DNA of 64,000 nt from Fibrobacterota bacterium. Lineage in GTDB: Bacteria; Fibrobacterota; Chitinivibrionia; Chitinivibrionales; Chitinispirillaceae. This document shows positions 46,901-55,416 of this stretch, in pieces; positions within the stretch are counted from its first letter, which is position 1; each line of letters begins with the position of its first letter. Where the stretch lies: the NCBI GenBank assembly GCA_023412475.1, contig JAEYNR010000012.1, forward strand, positions 13,968-77,967, read 5' to 3'. Position numbers and translations under genes: made by a program. The notes beneath the pieces are model-generated. The model saw only the letters and a list, made by a program, of their open reading frames with translations. It did no database searches and was not told the origin of the DNA.

Positions 46901-47868
46901 TGGCAGACCTGATTATGGATGCTGTGCCGGTAAGTTTGCCTGGGATGCTGGACATGTCATTAAATGCAAATTTACGCATTGCAGGTACACCTGACACCAC
47001 TATTGCTTCCGGATCAATCGTACTTCTTGATGGGTTATATTATCAGGATATCGTCATTAATCCATTGGCTTCCATGGGGCAACGAAGACGGCGCAAGGAA
47101 GCTTTACCTCCGGCTGAAATCACTCTTCCTTATGTGCGCAACATGCGTTTCAATGTTGATTTTTCAGGAAGAACTCCCTTTAGTGTTGACAATAATATCG
47201 CTCAGCTTTTCATTCAACCCGATCTTCAACTCACAGGGAATCTTGCTGCACCTGCACTTAATGGAAGGGCGACGGTCGAGCAGGGGACTATCAGTTACCT
47301 GAAAAGAACTTTTACTGTTGATAAAGGTGTTATTGATTTTGTTAATCCTTATGCAATAGAGCCAAAGGTCGATATCAGCGGAACGGTACCGGTGCAGGAC
47401 CGGACTATACAGTTGAAGTTGAGTGGAAATATCGATGATCTCCAGTTTTCGCTCTCCAGTAATGATCCTTCACTTGAAGACCAGGATATAATATTGCTAT
47501 TGGTACTTGGAAAAACTTCAACGGAACTGCAATCGGGAGTTACCGGGGGACAGTCGACTGAACAGATGCTTGCATCACTTGTGGCATCAACCTTTGGAGA
47601 TGATATTAAAAAAGCTACCGGCCTTGATGTTATAGAAGTTGAAACAGGGGACTCCGATAATGCTGGTTCTGATCGTATTGCGGTAACAGTGGGCAAAGAT
47701 ATTACCCGGCGCTTAAGAACCAAGTACACAGTCGAATCGGAAGCTTCATTAATAGTACAGCGTGCTACTGCGGAGTATCGAATTTTGCAGGATCTGCTTC
47801 TTTCGGGATTTCAGGATACTCGTGGTGTAAATGGAGGAGAGCTTCGTTTTATATGGGAGAGGCGTTAA
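43972..47868 (+). CDS. tamB: TamB-like inner-membrane / periplasmic bridge protein (AsmA-like, DUF490)
   Basis: 1298 residues. N-terminal membrane anchor (about 5-28), then an AsmA-like region (IDISSIALLRKKVLIRRASIEYP) and a very long repetitive beta-taco region with many N-G-x and D-x-D turns. The C-terminal TamB/DUF490 domain holds the conserved RRKEALPPAEITLPYVRNMRF and LLLVLGKTSTEL-type segment and ends in an Omp-like strand. TamB-type proteins move phospholipids and help insert outer-membrane proteins with TamA. The next gene is an Omp85 protein one base later, the classical pairing. Confidence 0.92.
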   Translation: MKRFLTIFAVSVTIVLLLLIAAVALVARSNSVQQAIIDQINRAIPGKFSIERIALSPLAIKVEINDFVFADSSGNELAGIKHLYIDISSIALLRKKVLIRRASIEYPRVVLDIDSTGSISLLKALVASDQSKSESKPSPSDSFALPMAIELQNLSIVDGNILFASGAQNISVGAHGLSIKANGQSGSFSADLELSFDSLSLGLKDGLISIYDLLLMAQMREMNLDTVLVRGRTAGSSFLVKGSAKKPFDDPLINLALNANVALREISTFVGNDLALEGATAIDARFSGRIGNPDKARIVVLSSGASVAGYKIDSLYCATNLMDRVVHIAPLSIKAGVGCMDINGSVDARRMFPDGFTGAQASMQELAYQMYVKAEQFLLDTLLPGMSGAADINLAINGKGVDPDSITADVAMNAGVQSFRLDSLKMPLNAAVACSATVKGGEAQVSQLNAVLGETELSISGAYHLASGAVKGILEANVPSISALLECVFPVDSIDGRVQLTARVGGDIKHPQALIDLEVDSVVYKTMPSGQIELAAQLDSSGMATVNKLDVALGKSQISIKGNARVLENGAPLNAEKITFDCSLATPGIFVEDFVDSVTARIEIGAAVRGTISDLYGHVNLKTGEIAAAGQVIEQVSLDANLEKQRVLIEPLEISLFPGASLSVAGWASIKDSFDLRLSTSGIELASVPQLAKAIDSLSGTASVSIHAEGTYPEPKAKGKITVNKIKSGKYPIDDVDLQFGFENQRIEIKGAAVAVLDGFYDLSNKGFSLNAVLDTLQLRPFLAMTGQELDGVLEAAIRLAGTTDNLEAIDGDMTIKKLFVNYNKEQVIETRDLRMVLEDKHYSIPDFSILLAGNGKLVGHASGQIDGSHDAMLKGIVPLTVVQYFAPDQDEIEGRITIDALFSGTTKEHTLKAELRPENIAMAIPGLSQRLHSLNGLIVATKDGVRIESLNAGIGTGSIRAKANLKLDALSPSDMVADLIMDAVPVSLPGMLDMSLNANLRIAGTPDTTIASGSIVLLDGLYYQDIVINPLASMGQRRRRKEALPPAEITLPYVRNMRFNVDFSGRTPFSVDNNIAQLFIQPDLQLTGNLAAPALNGRATVEQGTISYLKRTFTVDKGVIDFVNPYAIEPKVDISGTVPVQDRTIQLKLSGNIDDLQFSLSSNDPSLEDQDIILLLVLGKTSTELQSGVTGGQSTEQMLASLVASTFGDDIKKATGLDVIEVETGDSDNAGSDRIAVTVGKDITRRLRTKYTVESEASLIVQRATAEYRILQDLLLSGFQDTRGVNGGELRFIWERR

Positions 47869-47869
47869 T

Positions 47870-50632
47870 ATGCTGATCCGTTTATTGATGGTTCCGAAGT
47901 GCTTTTTATTGGCCTTTTGCTTTTTTTCCGGCTTAGCCTTTTCGGCAACACAAAAGGTTATAGTAGAGTTAACTGAAGAACGGCAAAACAGGGATGAGCT
48001 ACTGGAGTTTGCCGGTAAACTGATAATGTATAAAAAAGATGCACTTATCGATAGTGCAGTTATTGCATCATCGGTAGAAGCACTTAAACTGACCGGTTTA
48101 TTTACCAATATTACAGTAATAAGTTCTGATTCGGCAGTGAACTTTCTTCTTGCTCCAGCCAGATATATTCAGGACATAAGAGTTGAAAAGGCTTATCCTC
48201 TTTTCGGTGATGATGTGGAACGGGTGCTGAGTATTTACCCCGGTGATGTATTGCGCAAGCAAGAGCTTTCCAGGCAGGACTCGATTATCACTGCACTATA
48301 TCGCAGAGAAGGTTTTGTTGCGCCTGAAGTTGAGATTACAACGGAAGTTTTTCGCAAAGGATGCGACTCGGTGGTCAATGTCAGAGTTAAAGCAGGTGAC
48401 CATTATCGGTTGAAAAATATCGATATCAACGGTAACCGGACGAAATCTGACTTTTCCATCAAGAGGCGCTTGAGATCATGGCTGACATCGATTATGCCCG
48501 GGAGTGCCGGAAGGTTTGTTCAGTCGATATACCGTGAAGACATAGAGAAATGTTTCGAAATGTATCGAAACGACGGATTTGCAGATATAGCTATTCATGA
48601 TACCCTTATTATAGACAGTGTTACCAGATCGGTAAGAGCAGTGCTTACCATAAATGAAGGGGACAAGTACAAGCTGAAAACCACCAGGCGCAGTGGAAGA
48701 GGTGTAAAGCGGCAGGTGCGGGATAATGAAGAGAATGCTTTCCGCAACGGTAACCGAAACAATGTTGCGCTGAGACGGTTACAGAAAACAACTGAAAACT
48801 ACCTGAAGGAAGAGGGCTTTCTTAGTGCACATCTGACTGTTTCAGACACAGTCGTTGCTAAAAGGAATAAAAATAAAAGACTTGTGACATTTGATGTTGA
48901 GCAGAATGATCGTACAACTGTCTCTTCGATTATTATTAATGGAGCAGCCTCTGTCAGCAAAGACGAGCTTTTGGGACAGGTGCTTCATACCGACAAGGGA
49001 AATGAAAAGAAGAGGGCTTATTCACCTGAGAGGCTTGAGGAAGATGCTTTTGCTATTGAGCAATTCTATATTTCCAGAGGTTTTTTGCAGGCGAGGGCAA
49101 CTGCCAGGGCTGATGTAAAAGATAAAAACGTCTCTGTGGTTATTGATATAGATGAGGGTTTGCAAACTGTCGTTGGAAGTGTATCTGTTGACAGTATCAG
49201 CTTTGTGGAAATGGGATCTTCTGTTGAGTTGGCTACAAAAGCTCAAGCCGCGTTCCGTGCAGAACGGCTCAAAAGTGACAAGCGGATTCTTGAGGCGAAG
49301 ATCTCAGAGCTTGGTTATCCTCATGTTGTGGTTACTCCGGTAGTCAGCTTTAATGATGACAGTACAAAGGCGGATGTCCAGTTTAAAATCGAGACAGGGC
49401 CTAAGGTGTTTCTTGGAGAGGTACGCTATACAGGTGCACTAAGGACGAAAGTGCGTGTGCTTAACCGTGAGTTTAAAGCAGTTGAGGGAATGCCCCTGTC
49501 ACTTTCCAAAATTATGGAATCACAAAGAAATATGCGTGACATGGGAATTTTCAGTTCTGTTCGTCTGAAAACGATAGGATTGCGTGAAAAACGTGATACT
49601 GTACATGTTATTGTGGAGGTTAATGAAAAACGTCCTTACCATGGAGTATTAGGTGGCGGGTTTGAGTCGGAAAAGAGAGTGTTTTTAAATGCCAAAGCTG
49701 GTGACCGGAATTTTCTAGGGACAAACAAGGAGTTCTGGGTTGGAGCAGAGGCAAGTCAGATAGATGAAGCGATAAGTAACAGGACATTTCAGGATCTTGA
49801 TGGGCGAACTGAGGTGGGATTGACCGAGCACAGGCTCTTCGGACTGCCGCTTATTGCCACCGGAGAAATTTATGCAGAGCGGACTTCAGAGCTTAACATC
49901 GAATGGAGAAGTGTCGCTTATGGCGTTTCTGCTTCGCTTACTGCAGCCGCAACGAAACATCTGTTGCTTGGAATGGGCAGTAGGCTTGAAAGGCGAAGCC
50001 TTCTTTCTGAAGAAGGGGCAGAGAGCTTGGAAAACAATGGGGCCCGTACCTCTTTTGTACTTACTCCTACATTGACCCATGACCGCAGGGACTCATTTAC
50101 CAAACCGAAAAAAGGTACTTTTCTGAGTATGTCGGTTGATCTCTCGAAAAGTTTAAGGAGCAATATGGATAATTTTGTCAAGCTTCAATTTGAAGCAAAA
50201 TCTTTTCTTACTCCGTTATCCTTTATTACATTTGCCGGTATAGTCAGGGTGGGCTATATTCACCCCTATGGTGGTACAACGGTAGTGCCTACAGACCGTC
50301 TCTTCTATCTGGGCGGGACAAGAAATGTGAGAGGCTTTGCCGAGAACCTTCTTGTAGCGGATTCCAGTGGTGGCAGGGTGGCGATGTCTGCATCTCTGGA
50401 AGCGCGGATACCGCTTGTTTCCAATTTTGAACTTGCAGGGTTCTGTGATGCAGGACGTCTGCAAAACAGTTTCGATTCATTTGATTTCGATCAGTTTCGT
50501 ATGTCTGCAGGTGGTGGTATACGCTATATGACTATTATTGGGCCGATCGGCCTTCTTTATGGAAGAAAAATCCACAAAAAACCCGGGGAAAAACCCGGGG
50601 CTTTTCATTTTTCGATCGGTTATACATTTTGA
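47870..50632 (+). CDS. tamA: Omp85-family outer-membrane protein (TamA/BamA-like)
   Basis: 920 residues from ATG 47870, one base after the tamB stop and preceded by GGGAGAGG; the longer frame from 47831 is inside tamB. Signal peptide 1-26 (cleaved after AFS). About five or six POTRA-like domains (for example RLKNIDINGNRTKSDFSIKR, SIIINGAASVSKDEL, FLGEVRYTGALRTKVRVL) precede a C-terminal barrel with FLGTNKEFWVG and the L6 motif GGTRNVRGF and final FSIGYTF. It inserts or supports outer-membrane proteins together with TamB. More POTRAs than the three of E. coli TamA. Confidence 0.92.
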   Translation: MLIRLLMVPKCFLLAFCFFSGLAFSATQKVIVELTEERQNRDELLEFAGKLIMYKKDALIDSAVIASSVEALKLTGLFTNITVISSDSAVNFLLAPARYIQDIRVEKAYPLFGDDVERVLSIYPGDVLRKQELSRQDSIITALYRREGFVAPEVEITTEVFRKGCDSVVNVRVKAGDHYRLKNIDINGNRTKSDFSIKRRLRSWLTSIMPGSAGRFVQSIYREDIEKCFEMYRNDGFADIAIHDTLIIDSVTRSVRAVLTINEGDKYKLKTTRRSGRGVKRQVRDNEENAFRNGNRNNVALRRLQKTTENYLKEEGFLSAHLTVSDTVVAKRNKNKRLVTFDVEQNDRTTVSSIIINGAASVSKDELLGQVLHTDKGNEKKRAYSPERLEEDAFAIEQFYISRGFLQARATARADVKDKNVSVVIDIDEGLQTVVGSVSVDSISFVEMGSSVELATKAQAAFRAERLKSDKRILEAKISELGYPHVVVTPVVSFNDDSTKADVQFKIETGPKVFLGEVRYTGALRTKVRVLNREFKAVEGMPLSLSKIMESQRNMRDMGIFSSVRLKTIGLREKRDTVHVIVEVNEKRPYHGVLGGGFESEKRVFLNAKAGDRNFLGTNKEFWVGAEASQIDEAISNRTFQDLDGRTEVGLTEHRLFGLPLIATGEIYAERTSELNIEWRSVAYGVSASLTAAATKHLLLGMGSRLERRSLLSEEGAESLENNGARTSFVLTPTLTHDRRDSFTKPKKGTFLSMSVDLSKSLRSNMDNFVKLQFEAKSFLTPLSFITFAGIVRVGYIHPYGGTTVVPTDRLFYLGGTRNVRGFAENLLVADSSGGRVAMSASLEARIPLVSNFELAGFCDAGRLQNSFDSFDFDQFRMSAGGGIRYMTIIGPIGLLYGRKIHKKPGEKPGAFHFSIGYTF

Positions 50633-50660
50633 TGGTTTTGTTTTGTAATTGGGCAATGCT

Positions 50661-50812
50661 ATAAAAATGTTGTCCCTACAGGACAAGGATGTTCTTTGTT
50701 GCGCATTTAAAAATAAACTCAAATTGTTCCCATTCTTAAACTTCGAAATTCATCATTCATTATTCGATATTCGATATTTATAAAAATCTGTTCTTACGGG
50801 ACAAGGATGTTA
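50661..50812. repeat. Pair of short direct repeats
   Basis: ATAAAAATGTTGTCCCTAC at about 50661 and ATAAAAATCTGTTCTTACG at about 50779, both followed by GGACAAGGATGTT. Between them lies ATTCATCATTCATTATTCG, also found near 41.6 kb and 62.65 kb. Confidence 0.65.
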
Positions 50813-50849
50813 CCTGCGCAGGCTTGTACCCTGAAAATACCATTTCAAC

Positions 50850-51308
50850 TCAGAAATCTATTACAAGCTGAATACTTCTTATATCAGGATAGATCGAAAT
50901 TGTTTTGTCCTTTTTTGTCTTTCCCCATATCAGTAAACCAGCACCTGTATGGATCATTACTCCGCCAATAACCCCGGTAATAACCCCTTTAATAATTTCA
51001 GAATTTTGATTATCCTTTATTTCATTAATAGAAGAATGAACTTCATCTGCAGTAGTTGCGTTATTATAATTATCAATATCAACATCACGGGAGATATAAT
51101 AGCACATCCTTCCCAAAAAACCAGCGCCAACAACAAGTGTACTTATTCCAGCCGGTTTGATCCATCTATTTGAATTGTTGTGGTGTTTTGTTTCAATCTC
51201 TCCAGCAGACAAATAATCAAAGGAAATATCATCGGAAGCAGCAGTTTGGGCAATTGCTGCAAATGTATAGAGATGGAAAATGGTGAGAAAAGAAAATAAT
51301 TTTATCAT
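50850..51308 (-). CDS. Membrane-associated protein with signal peptide, unknown function
   Basis: 152 residues. Signal peptide 1-20 (IAQTA). Two hydrophobic segments (about 52-68 GISTLVVGAGFLG and 107-128 VITGVIGGVMIHTGAGLLI, glycine-rich) flank a charged, Asn/Asp-rich loop. A small integral membrane protein is likely; the family is not recognised. Isolated gene. Confidence 0.65.
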   Translation of the reverse strand: MIKLFSFLTIFHLYTFAAIAQTAASDDISFDYLSAGEIETKHHNNSNRWIKPAGISTLVVGAGFLGRMCYYISRDVDIDNYNNATTADEVHSSINEIKDNQNSEIIKGVITGVIGGVMIHTGAGLLIWGKTKKDKTISIYPDIRSIQLVIDF

Positions 51309-51801
51309 AATTTCAGGATGAAAATAGAAAACAAAAAATTATTGAGTGATTTTACTTAAAATAGTTAAACTGTGCAAAAAGTCCACTATGAGTCTTGATG
51401 GTTATTAAGCTGTCGGGATTGATGGCGTAAAGAAACAAAGATTACGGTAAAAATCTGGAAGAGAATACCTTAAGGATCTATCCGAACTGTTGAAGCGAAT
51501 AGGATTCCAGCGGGCATATAATTTAAGCTGCCGAAATGTTACCTGTTCGCCATAGCTTCCTGGTAAGGATAATGATAATTAATTCGGTAATTTGTATGAT
51601 GATGATTAATTCTATCACATTTATTTATTCAGAAATCGTATCATATCGTCGGGCAACCCAGAGGGCAACCCAGATTTAGTTATTTTTGAGCAAAAAGATG
51701 ATCCATAATGCAAAAATGATGGTTAGATTGCCAAAAAAGGTGGAAAAATTGGAAAGATGTAAAAAAAGAGTTGCTAAACTAATACTTACCTATTAGTTTA
51801 T
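51309..51801. other. Intergenic region
   Basis: About 490 bp. Contains a short direct repeat GGGCAACCCAGA (two copies near 51652-51676) and presumably the promoter of the tRNA-Ala-like unit. No gene seen. Confidence 0.4.
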
Positions 51802-51802
51802 T

Positions 51803-51814
51803 CGCTCTTTAAAA
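51803..51814 (+). promoter_or_regulatory. boxA-like motif before the tRNA-Ala-like gene
   Basis: CGCTCTTTAAAA, the same motif found ahead of tRNA-Leu and similar to rrn boxA. Confidence 0.45.
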
Positions 51815-51819
51815 ATTTC

Positions 51820-51892
51820 GGGGCTGTAGCTTGGCTGCCGAGAGCATCAGGCTGGCAGTCTGAGGGCAGGTGTTCGATCTTACTCAGCTCCA
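51820..51892 (+). tRNA. tRNA-Ala-like gene (anticodon GGC), degenerate D- and T-arms
   Basis: 73 nt. Acceptor arms GGGGCTG and CAGCTCC pair with the alanine identity wobble G3-U70, and the discriminator is A. The anticodon stem TCAGG/TCTGA encloses CTGGCAG, giving GGC. The D-loop lacks the expected GG dinucleotide at 18-19 (reads GGCTGCCGA). The T-stem AGGTG/TTACT has two mismatches and a G-U where G53-C61 is normal; the variable loop is 4 nt. boxA-like and terminator flanks make an intact transcription unit, so it is expressed but may be a poor tRNA, a pseudo-tRNA or a tRNA-like regulator. Confidence 0.6.
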
Positions 51893-51896
51893 CTAA

Positions 51897-51928
51897 AAGG
51901 CGGTTTCGGATTCGGAGCCGCCTTTTTT
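51897..51928 (+). terminator. Intrinsic terminator after the tRNA-Ala-like gene
   Basis: AAGGCGG and CCGCCTT stem followed by TTTTTT. Confidence 0.88.
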
Positions 51929-52137
51929 ATTGCTGCAAACACCTGTTGCTTCTTTTATCCAGGCAGTATCCTGTTTAATTCAATTTTCATTTTGTTACCT
52001 TTTGGCAGAGGATTAAAAGGAGTATAATTTTCAAAATTTAAGTTAGTATCACAATAGTCAATTATTTATGAGCGTTGCATCGTTTGCTAACAGAGTATAA
52101 TCAGGCTAACTACAAAATAAAAGGAATTATTTGCTTA

Positions 52138-53514
52138 ATGATTAATAATGACAAAACTATTACCAATGATAAACAGCTTCATATGCCGGAAGCGTTGTTT
52201 TCTGAAGGAGCATTCTCAAAGCTTATTTCACAACTGCAGCAGGCAATCAATGCAAAGGGATATCTGAAACCGAGTCCTGTTCAACAGGAATCAATACCGG
52301 TTTTGCTTGATGGTCGAGATGTGCTGGGATCTGCACAGACCGGTACCGGTAAGACTGCTGCCTTTGTGCTGCCAATTTTACAAAGATTGGCATTGCAGAA
52401 AAAAAACAGTCTACCTGGAAAACCGCGTGTTCTCATTGTTGCTCCGACAAGGGAACTTGCCTCGCAGATCGGTGAGAGTATCGGGACTTATGGCCGTCAT
52501 CTTGACATTACTTGGACTGTCATCTTCGGTGGAGTTAAGCAGCATTCACAGGTGGAAAAACTTAAAATAGGTAAACACATAGTTGTGGCCACACCGGGGC
52601 GTCTGCTTGACCTGATTAATCAGGGCCTGATAAGTCTGGAATATGTTGAAACGTTTGTTCTTGATGAAGCAGACAGAATGCTGGATATGGGATTTTTACC
52701 GGATATTCGTAAAATTATAGCTGCTCTTCCAGAAAAACGCCAGACCATCTTTTTTTCAGCTACATTACCTGAGGAAATCGTAAAGCTTACACAGCATCTT
52801 TTGAAGAATCCGGTGAAAATAGCCGTTACTCCTGAAGTAACCGCTGTGGAAGAAATACAACAGAAAATTTACTTCGTTGATAAGATAAATAAACCTAAAT
52901 TACTGGTTAATTTGCTGAATGATGATCATATGAGTAAAGTAATCGTTTTCACTGGTATGAAACACCTGGCTGACAGGCTTGCCAGAATACTGAATAAAGA
53001 GGGAATCCAGGCAGATGTAATTCACAGTGATAAATCACAGAATGCAAGGACTCGATCTCTTGATAATTTTAAGTGTGAACGGGTAAGGGTTCTTATTGCC
53101 ACAGATATTGCTGCCAGAGGACTCGATGTTTACAATATTAGCCATGTAATTAATTATGATCTTCCAAATCTGCCCGAAACCTATGTCCACCGTATTGGTC
53201 GTACTGCCAGGGCTGGTACAAAAGGTGATGCAGTTTCATTCTGCAGTGCAGAAGAAAGAAACCGTTTGAATATGATTGAAAAATTCATCGGAGAGAAGAT
53301 AGCGGTAATAGAAGAACATCAATACCACAGCGATAATGCACGATTCGCCACTGGTTCTGCAGCCAGGCCGGCACCTAAAAAACAATCAGTGAGGTTCCAG
53401 GCGGCAAGGGACAGGGCTCGTCTGTCTAAACCTATATCATATTCAAAAGGGAAGAAGGGGTCTAAAAAACCGGAGAATGGAAAAAACAGTAGGGTGAAAT
53501 GTAAAAAACGATAA
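52138..53514 (+). CDS. rhlE: DEAD-box RNA helicase (RhlE-like)
   Basis: About 458 residues from ATG 52138 (AAGGA about 13 bases upstream; TTG 52075 is in frame but its added residues have no helicase similarity). Helicase motifs in order: AQTGTGKTAAF, PTRELASQI, TPGRLLDL, DEADRMLDMGF, FFSATLP, RIGRTARAG. The basic, Ser/Lys-rich C-terminal tail (about 70 residues) is typical of RhlE/SrmB-type proteins that remodel rRNA or mRNA. RhlE is my best subtype guess. Confidence 0.93.
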   Translation: MINNDKTITNDKQLHMPEALFSEGAFSKLISQLQQAINAKGYLKPSPVQQESIPVLLDGRDVLGSAQTGTGKTAAFVLPILQRLALQKKNSLPGKPRVLIVAPTRELASQIGESIGTYGRHLDITWTVIFGGVKQHSQVEKLKIGKHIVVATPGRLLDLINQGLISLEYVETFVLDEADRMLDMGFLPDIRKIIAALPEKRQTIFFSATLPEEIVKLTQHLLKNPVKIAVTPEVTAVEEIQQKIYFVDKINKPKLLVNLLNDDHMSKVIVFTGMKHLADRLARILNKEGIQADVIHSDKSQNARTRSLDNFKCERVRVLIATDIAARGLDVYNISHVINYDLPNLPETYVHRIGRTARAGTKGDAVSFCSAEERNRLNMIEKFIGEKIAVIEEHQYHSDNARFATGSAARPAPKKQSVRFQAARDRARLSKPISYSKGKKGSKKPENGKNSRVKCKKR

Positions 53515-53610
53515 AAAATATACGCTCTACAGGTTATATTCACTTAATATGTTTTACCAGTAGAGACCGGTTAATTTAGCAAAAGAATACAGCTAAAATA
53601 ATTCTTTTTT

Positions 53611-53716
53611 AACGCGAAGAGTTTAACCTTTGCCTGTCCACTAGCCCCTCTGCAGCAGACTACTGCGAAGGTCGAGCAGAGCTCGCAAAGTACGCCGAGA
53701 AAAAACACTTCGCGTT
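53611..53716. repeat. Intergenic repeat flanked by AACGCGAAG / CTTCGCGTT
   Basis: Nine-base inverted ends 90 bp apart, with GCAAAGTACGCCGAGAAAA inside, a G/C-rich patch unlike its A/T-rich surroundings. It resembles common 'CGCAAAG'-type intergenic repeats. Confidence 0.5.
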
Positions 53717-53842
53717 TTTAGAGAAAGCCTTTCTTAGTATTTTGGTATTAATCAGCCGTAAGATGTTGCTCCCAGAAAGGGTTGAAGCTATTGTCTTGTT
53801 TCATCCACAGGTGATAAGACCGCAAGAGTATAATCATATATG

Positions 53843-55399
53843 TTATTCACTGCGGTTTTTCCGCATTTTGATAATGCTTTCTTTTTTTCTTTCAGAAATG
53901 ACAGGACCGTTACTTACTCTGCGTTCTCCGTAAACAAAAATTTTAATAGCCGGTTGAGGCCCCATAGCGCAGAAACGCTCACAGGCACCACAACCGGTGC
54001 AGAGATTTTTATCTACTTCAGGGCCTGAAATTGTAGTATCTCCTGACTCAATCTCCTGTTCTTTGATAGCCTGATAGGGGCATTTTCGCATGCAGATCAT
54101 ACATCTTGAGTCACCTTTCCAGGCAAGGCAGTGATGTTTGTTCACTACAGCTGTTCCCATTTTAACAAAAGGTTTATCCTCGGTTTTGACTGGACGAAGT
54201 GCAAGGGTCGGGCAAACATATGTACATGCTATGCAACCGGGCTCGCAAAACCCGTTTAGCGCCATGAGACGGGGAGTACTGATTTGATGTAAACCATCGA
54301 ATATCCCGCCTGGTCCCAGGGCATGGTTTGGACAGGCTTTAATACATGCTCCACAGGCGATGCAGCGTGTTAAGAATTCGTCTTCGGGGATTGAGCCTGG
54401 TGGACGAACAGGTTGTACTGAAGTTTTACCTCCAGCAGTTCCGCGAATCACTACTGGTGTTGTAATACCAAGCAGCAGTCCGGATATTAAGTGTCGGCGT
54501 TGCACATCGATGGATTTAATTTCCACTTTATTAGGTTTAATAAAGTTGACTTCGGTACAGTTTAGTTTGTTGGTTGCACATAATCCACAGAGAATACATT
54601 CTGCGGTAGAGGTGATAGTGAAATTTTCCGGGTCGATCGCCCGGGTCGGGCAGGTTTTTGAGGAGCATAGTTTACATTGTGAACATTTGTCACCTGCGAT
54701 ATGACGTCTGAAAAATGAAAAACGACTCAATAATGCAAAAAAAGCACCGTTAGGACAGATATATTGACACCAGAACCGCCTGTCGATGAAGCTCCCGGCA
54801 AAAACCATGAGAGTTATTAACAGGACAGCAGCACTTCCGTGCATTGCGAGAATCACTATCGTTGCTGCTTTGGGTTCTTTAATAAACAGGTTGTGGATTG
54901 TGGAAGCTATATTTGAAGTTGTCAATCCCAGAAAGCGAAGTGCCGGATCGATCAGAGATGCCGATATGCGTGTTGCAATTGAGATCGGATCCATGAAAAA
55001 AGGGACAACTACTCCAAATAGTGCGAATGTAAAAAGTGTAAACAGAAGAACATATTTTAATTTTTGAAGCACAAGACCGGGACGTGCATTTTTGAAACGG
55101 TATTTCTCAAAAATGTATTTATCGGAGAAGTCAATCGCCGATCCCAGAGGACAGATAAAACCACAGAAAATGCGGCCAAAAAAGAGGGTAAGAAGGGTAA
55201 ACAGTATCGCACCGGGCAGGACTGAAAAAATAAGTGCTCTTGATGCAATCGAAGTAATTACAAAAACGAGCGGGTTCAATTGAAGAAACAGTTCTGTTGA
55301 CATCCGATGTGCGAACATTTTGTTGTTGAATACGAAGATCAGAGCTATAAAGATGATAAAAAATGTAATCTGGGAAAAAACGCGGATTTTTCTGGTCAT
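53843..55399 (-). CDS. NapH-NapG-like fused membrane polyferredoxin
   Basis: 518 residues from ATG 55399. The N-terminal half resembles NapH/MauN-type quinol dehydrogenase subunits: membrane helices near 8-25, 45-75, 113-133 and 180-203, and two CxxxCP motifs (CGFICP at 79, CQYICP at 211). Two ferredoxin clusters follow at 239-281 (CSQCKLCSSKTCP, CILCGLC). A twin-arginine/hydrophobic segment (RRHLISGLLLG, about 301-320) then leads to a NapG-like domain with four Cys sets (CIACGACIKACP, CEPGCIACTYVCP, CMICMRKCP, CTGCGACERFC). In Nap systems NapGH passes electrons from menaquinol to the periplasm. Last gene of the Fe-S operon. Confidence 0.85.
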   Translation of the reverse strand: MTRKIRVFSQITFFIIFIALIFVFNNKMFAHRMSTELFLQLNPLVFVITSIASRALIFSVLPGAILFTLLTLFFGRIFCGFICPLGSAIDFSDKYIFEKYRFKNARPGLVLQKLKYVLLFTLFTFALFGVVVPFFMDPISIATRISASLIDPALRFLGLTTSNIASTIHNLFIKEPKAATIVILAMHGSAAVLLITLMVFAGSFIDRRFWCQYICPNGAFFALLSRFSFFRRHIAGDKCSQCKLCSSKTCPTRAIDPENFTITSTAECILCGLCATNKLNCTEVNFIKPNKVEIKSIDVQRRHLISGLLLGITTPVVIRGTAGGKTSVQPVRPPGSIPEDEFLTRCIACGACIKACPNHALGPGGIFDGLHQISTPRLMALNGFCEPGCIACTYVCPTLALRPVKTEDKPFVKMGTAVVNKHHCLAWKGDSRCMICMRKCPYQAIKEQEIESGDTTISGPEVDKNLCTGCGACERFCAMGPQPAIKIFVYGERRVSNGPVISERKKESIIKMRKNRSE

Positions 55400-55416
55400 A
55401 GAGAATCTTTCATGAA

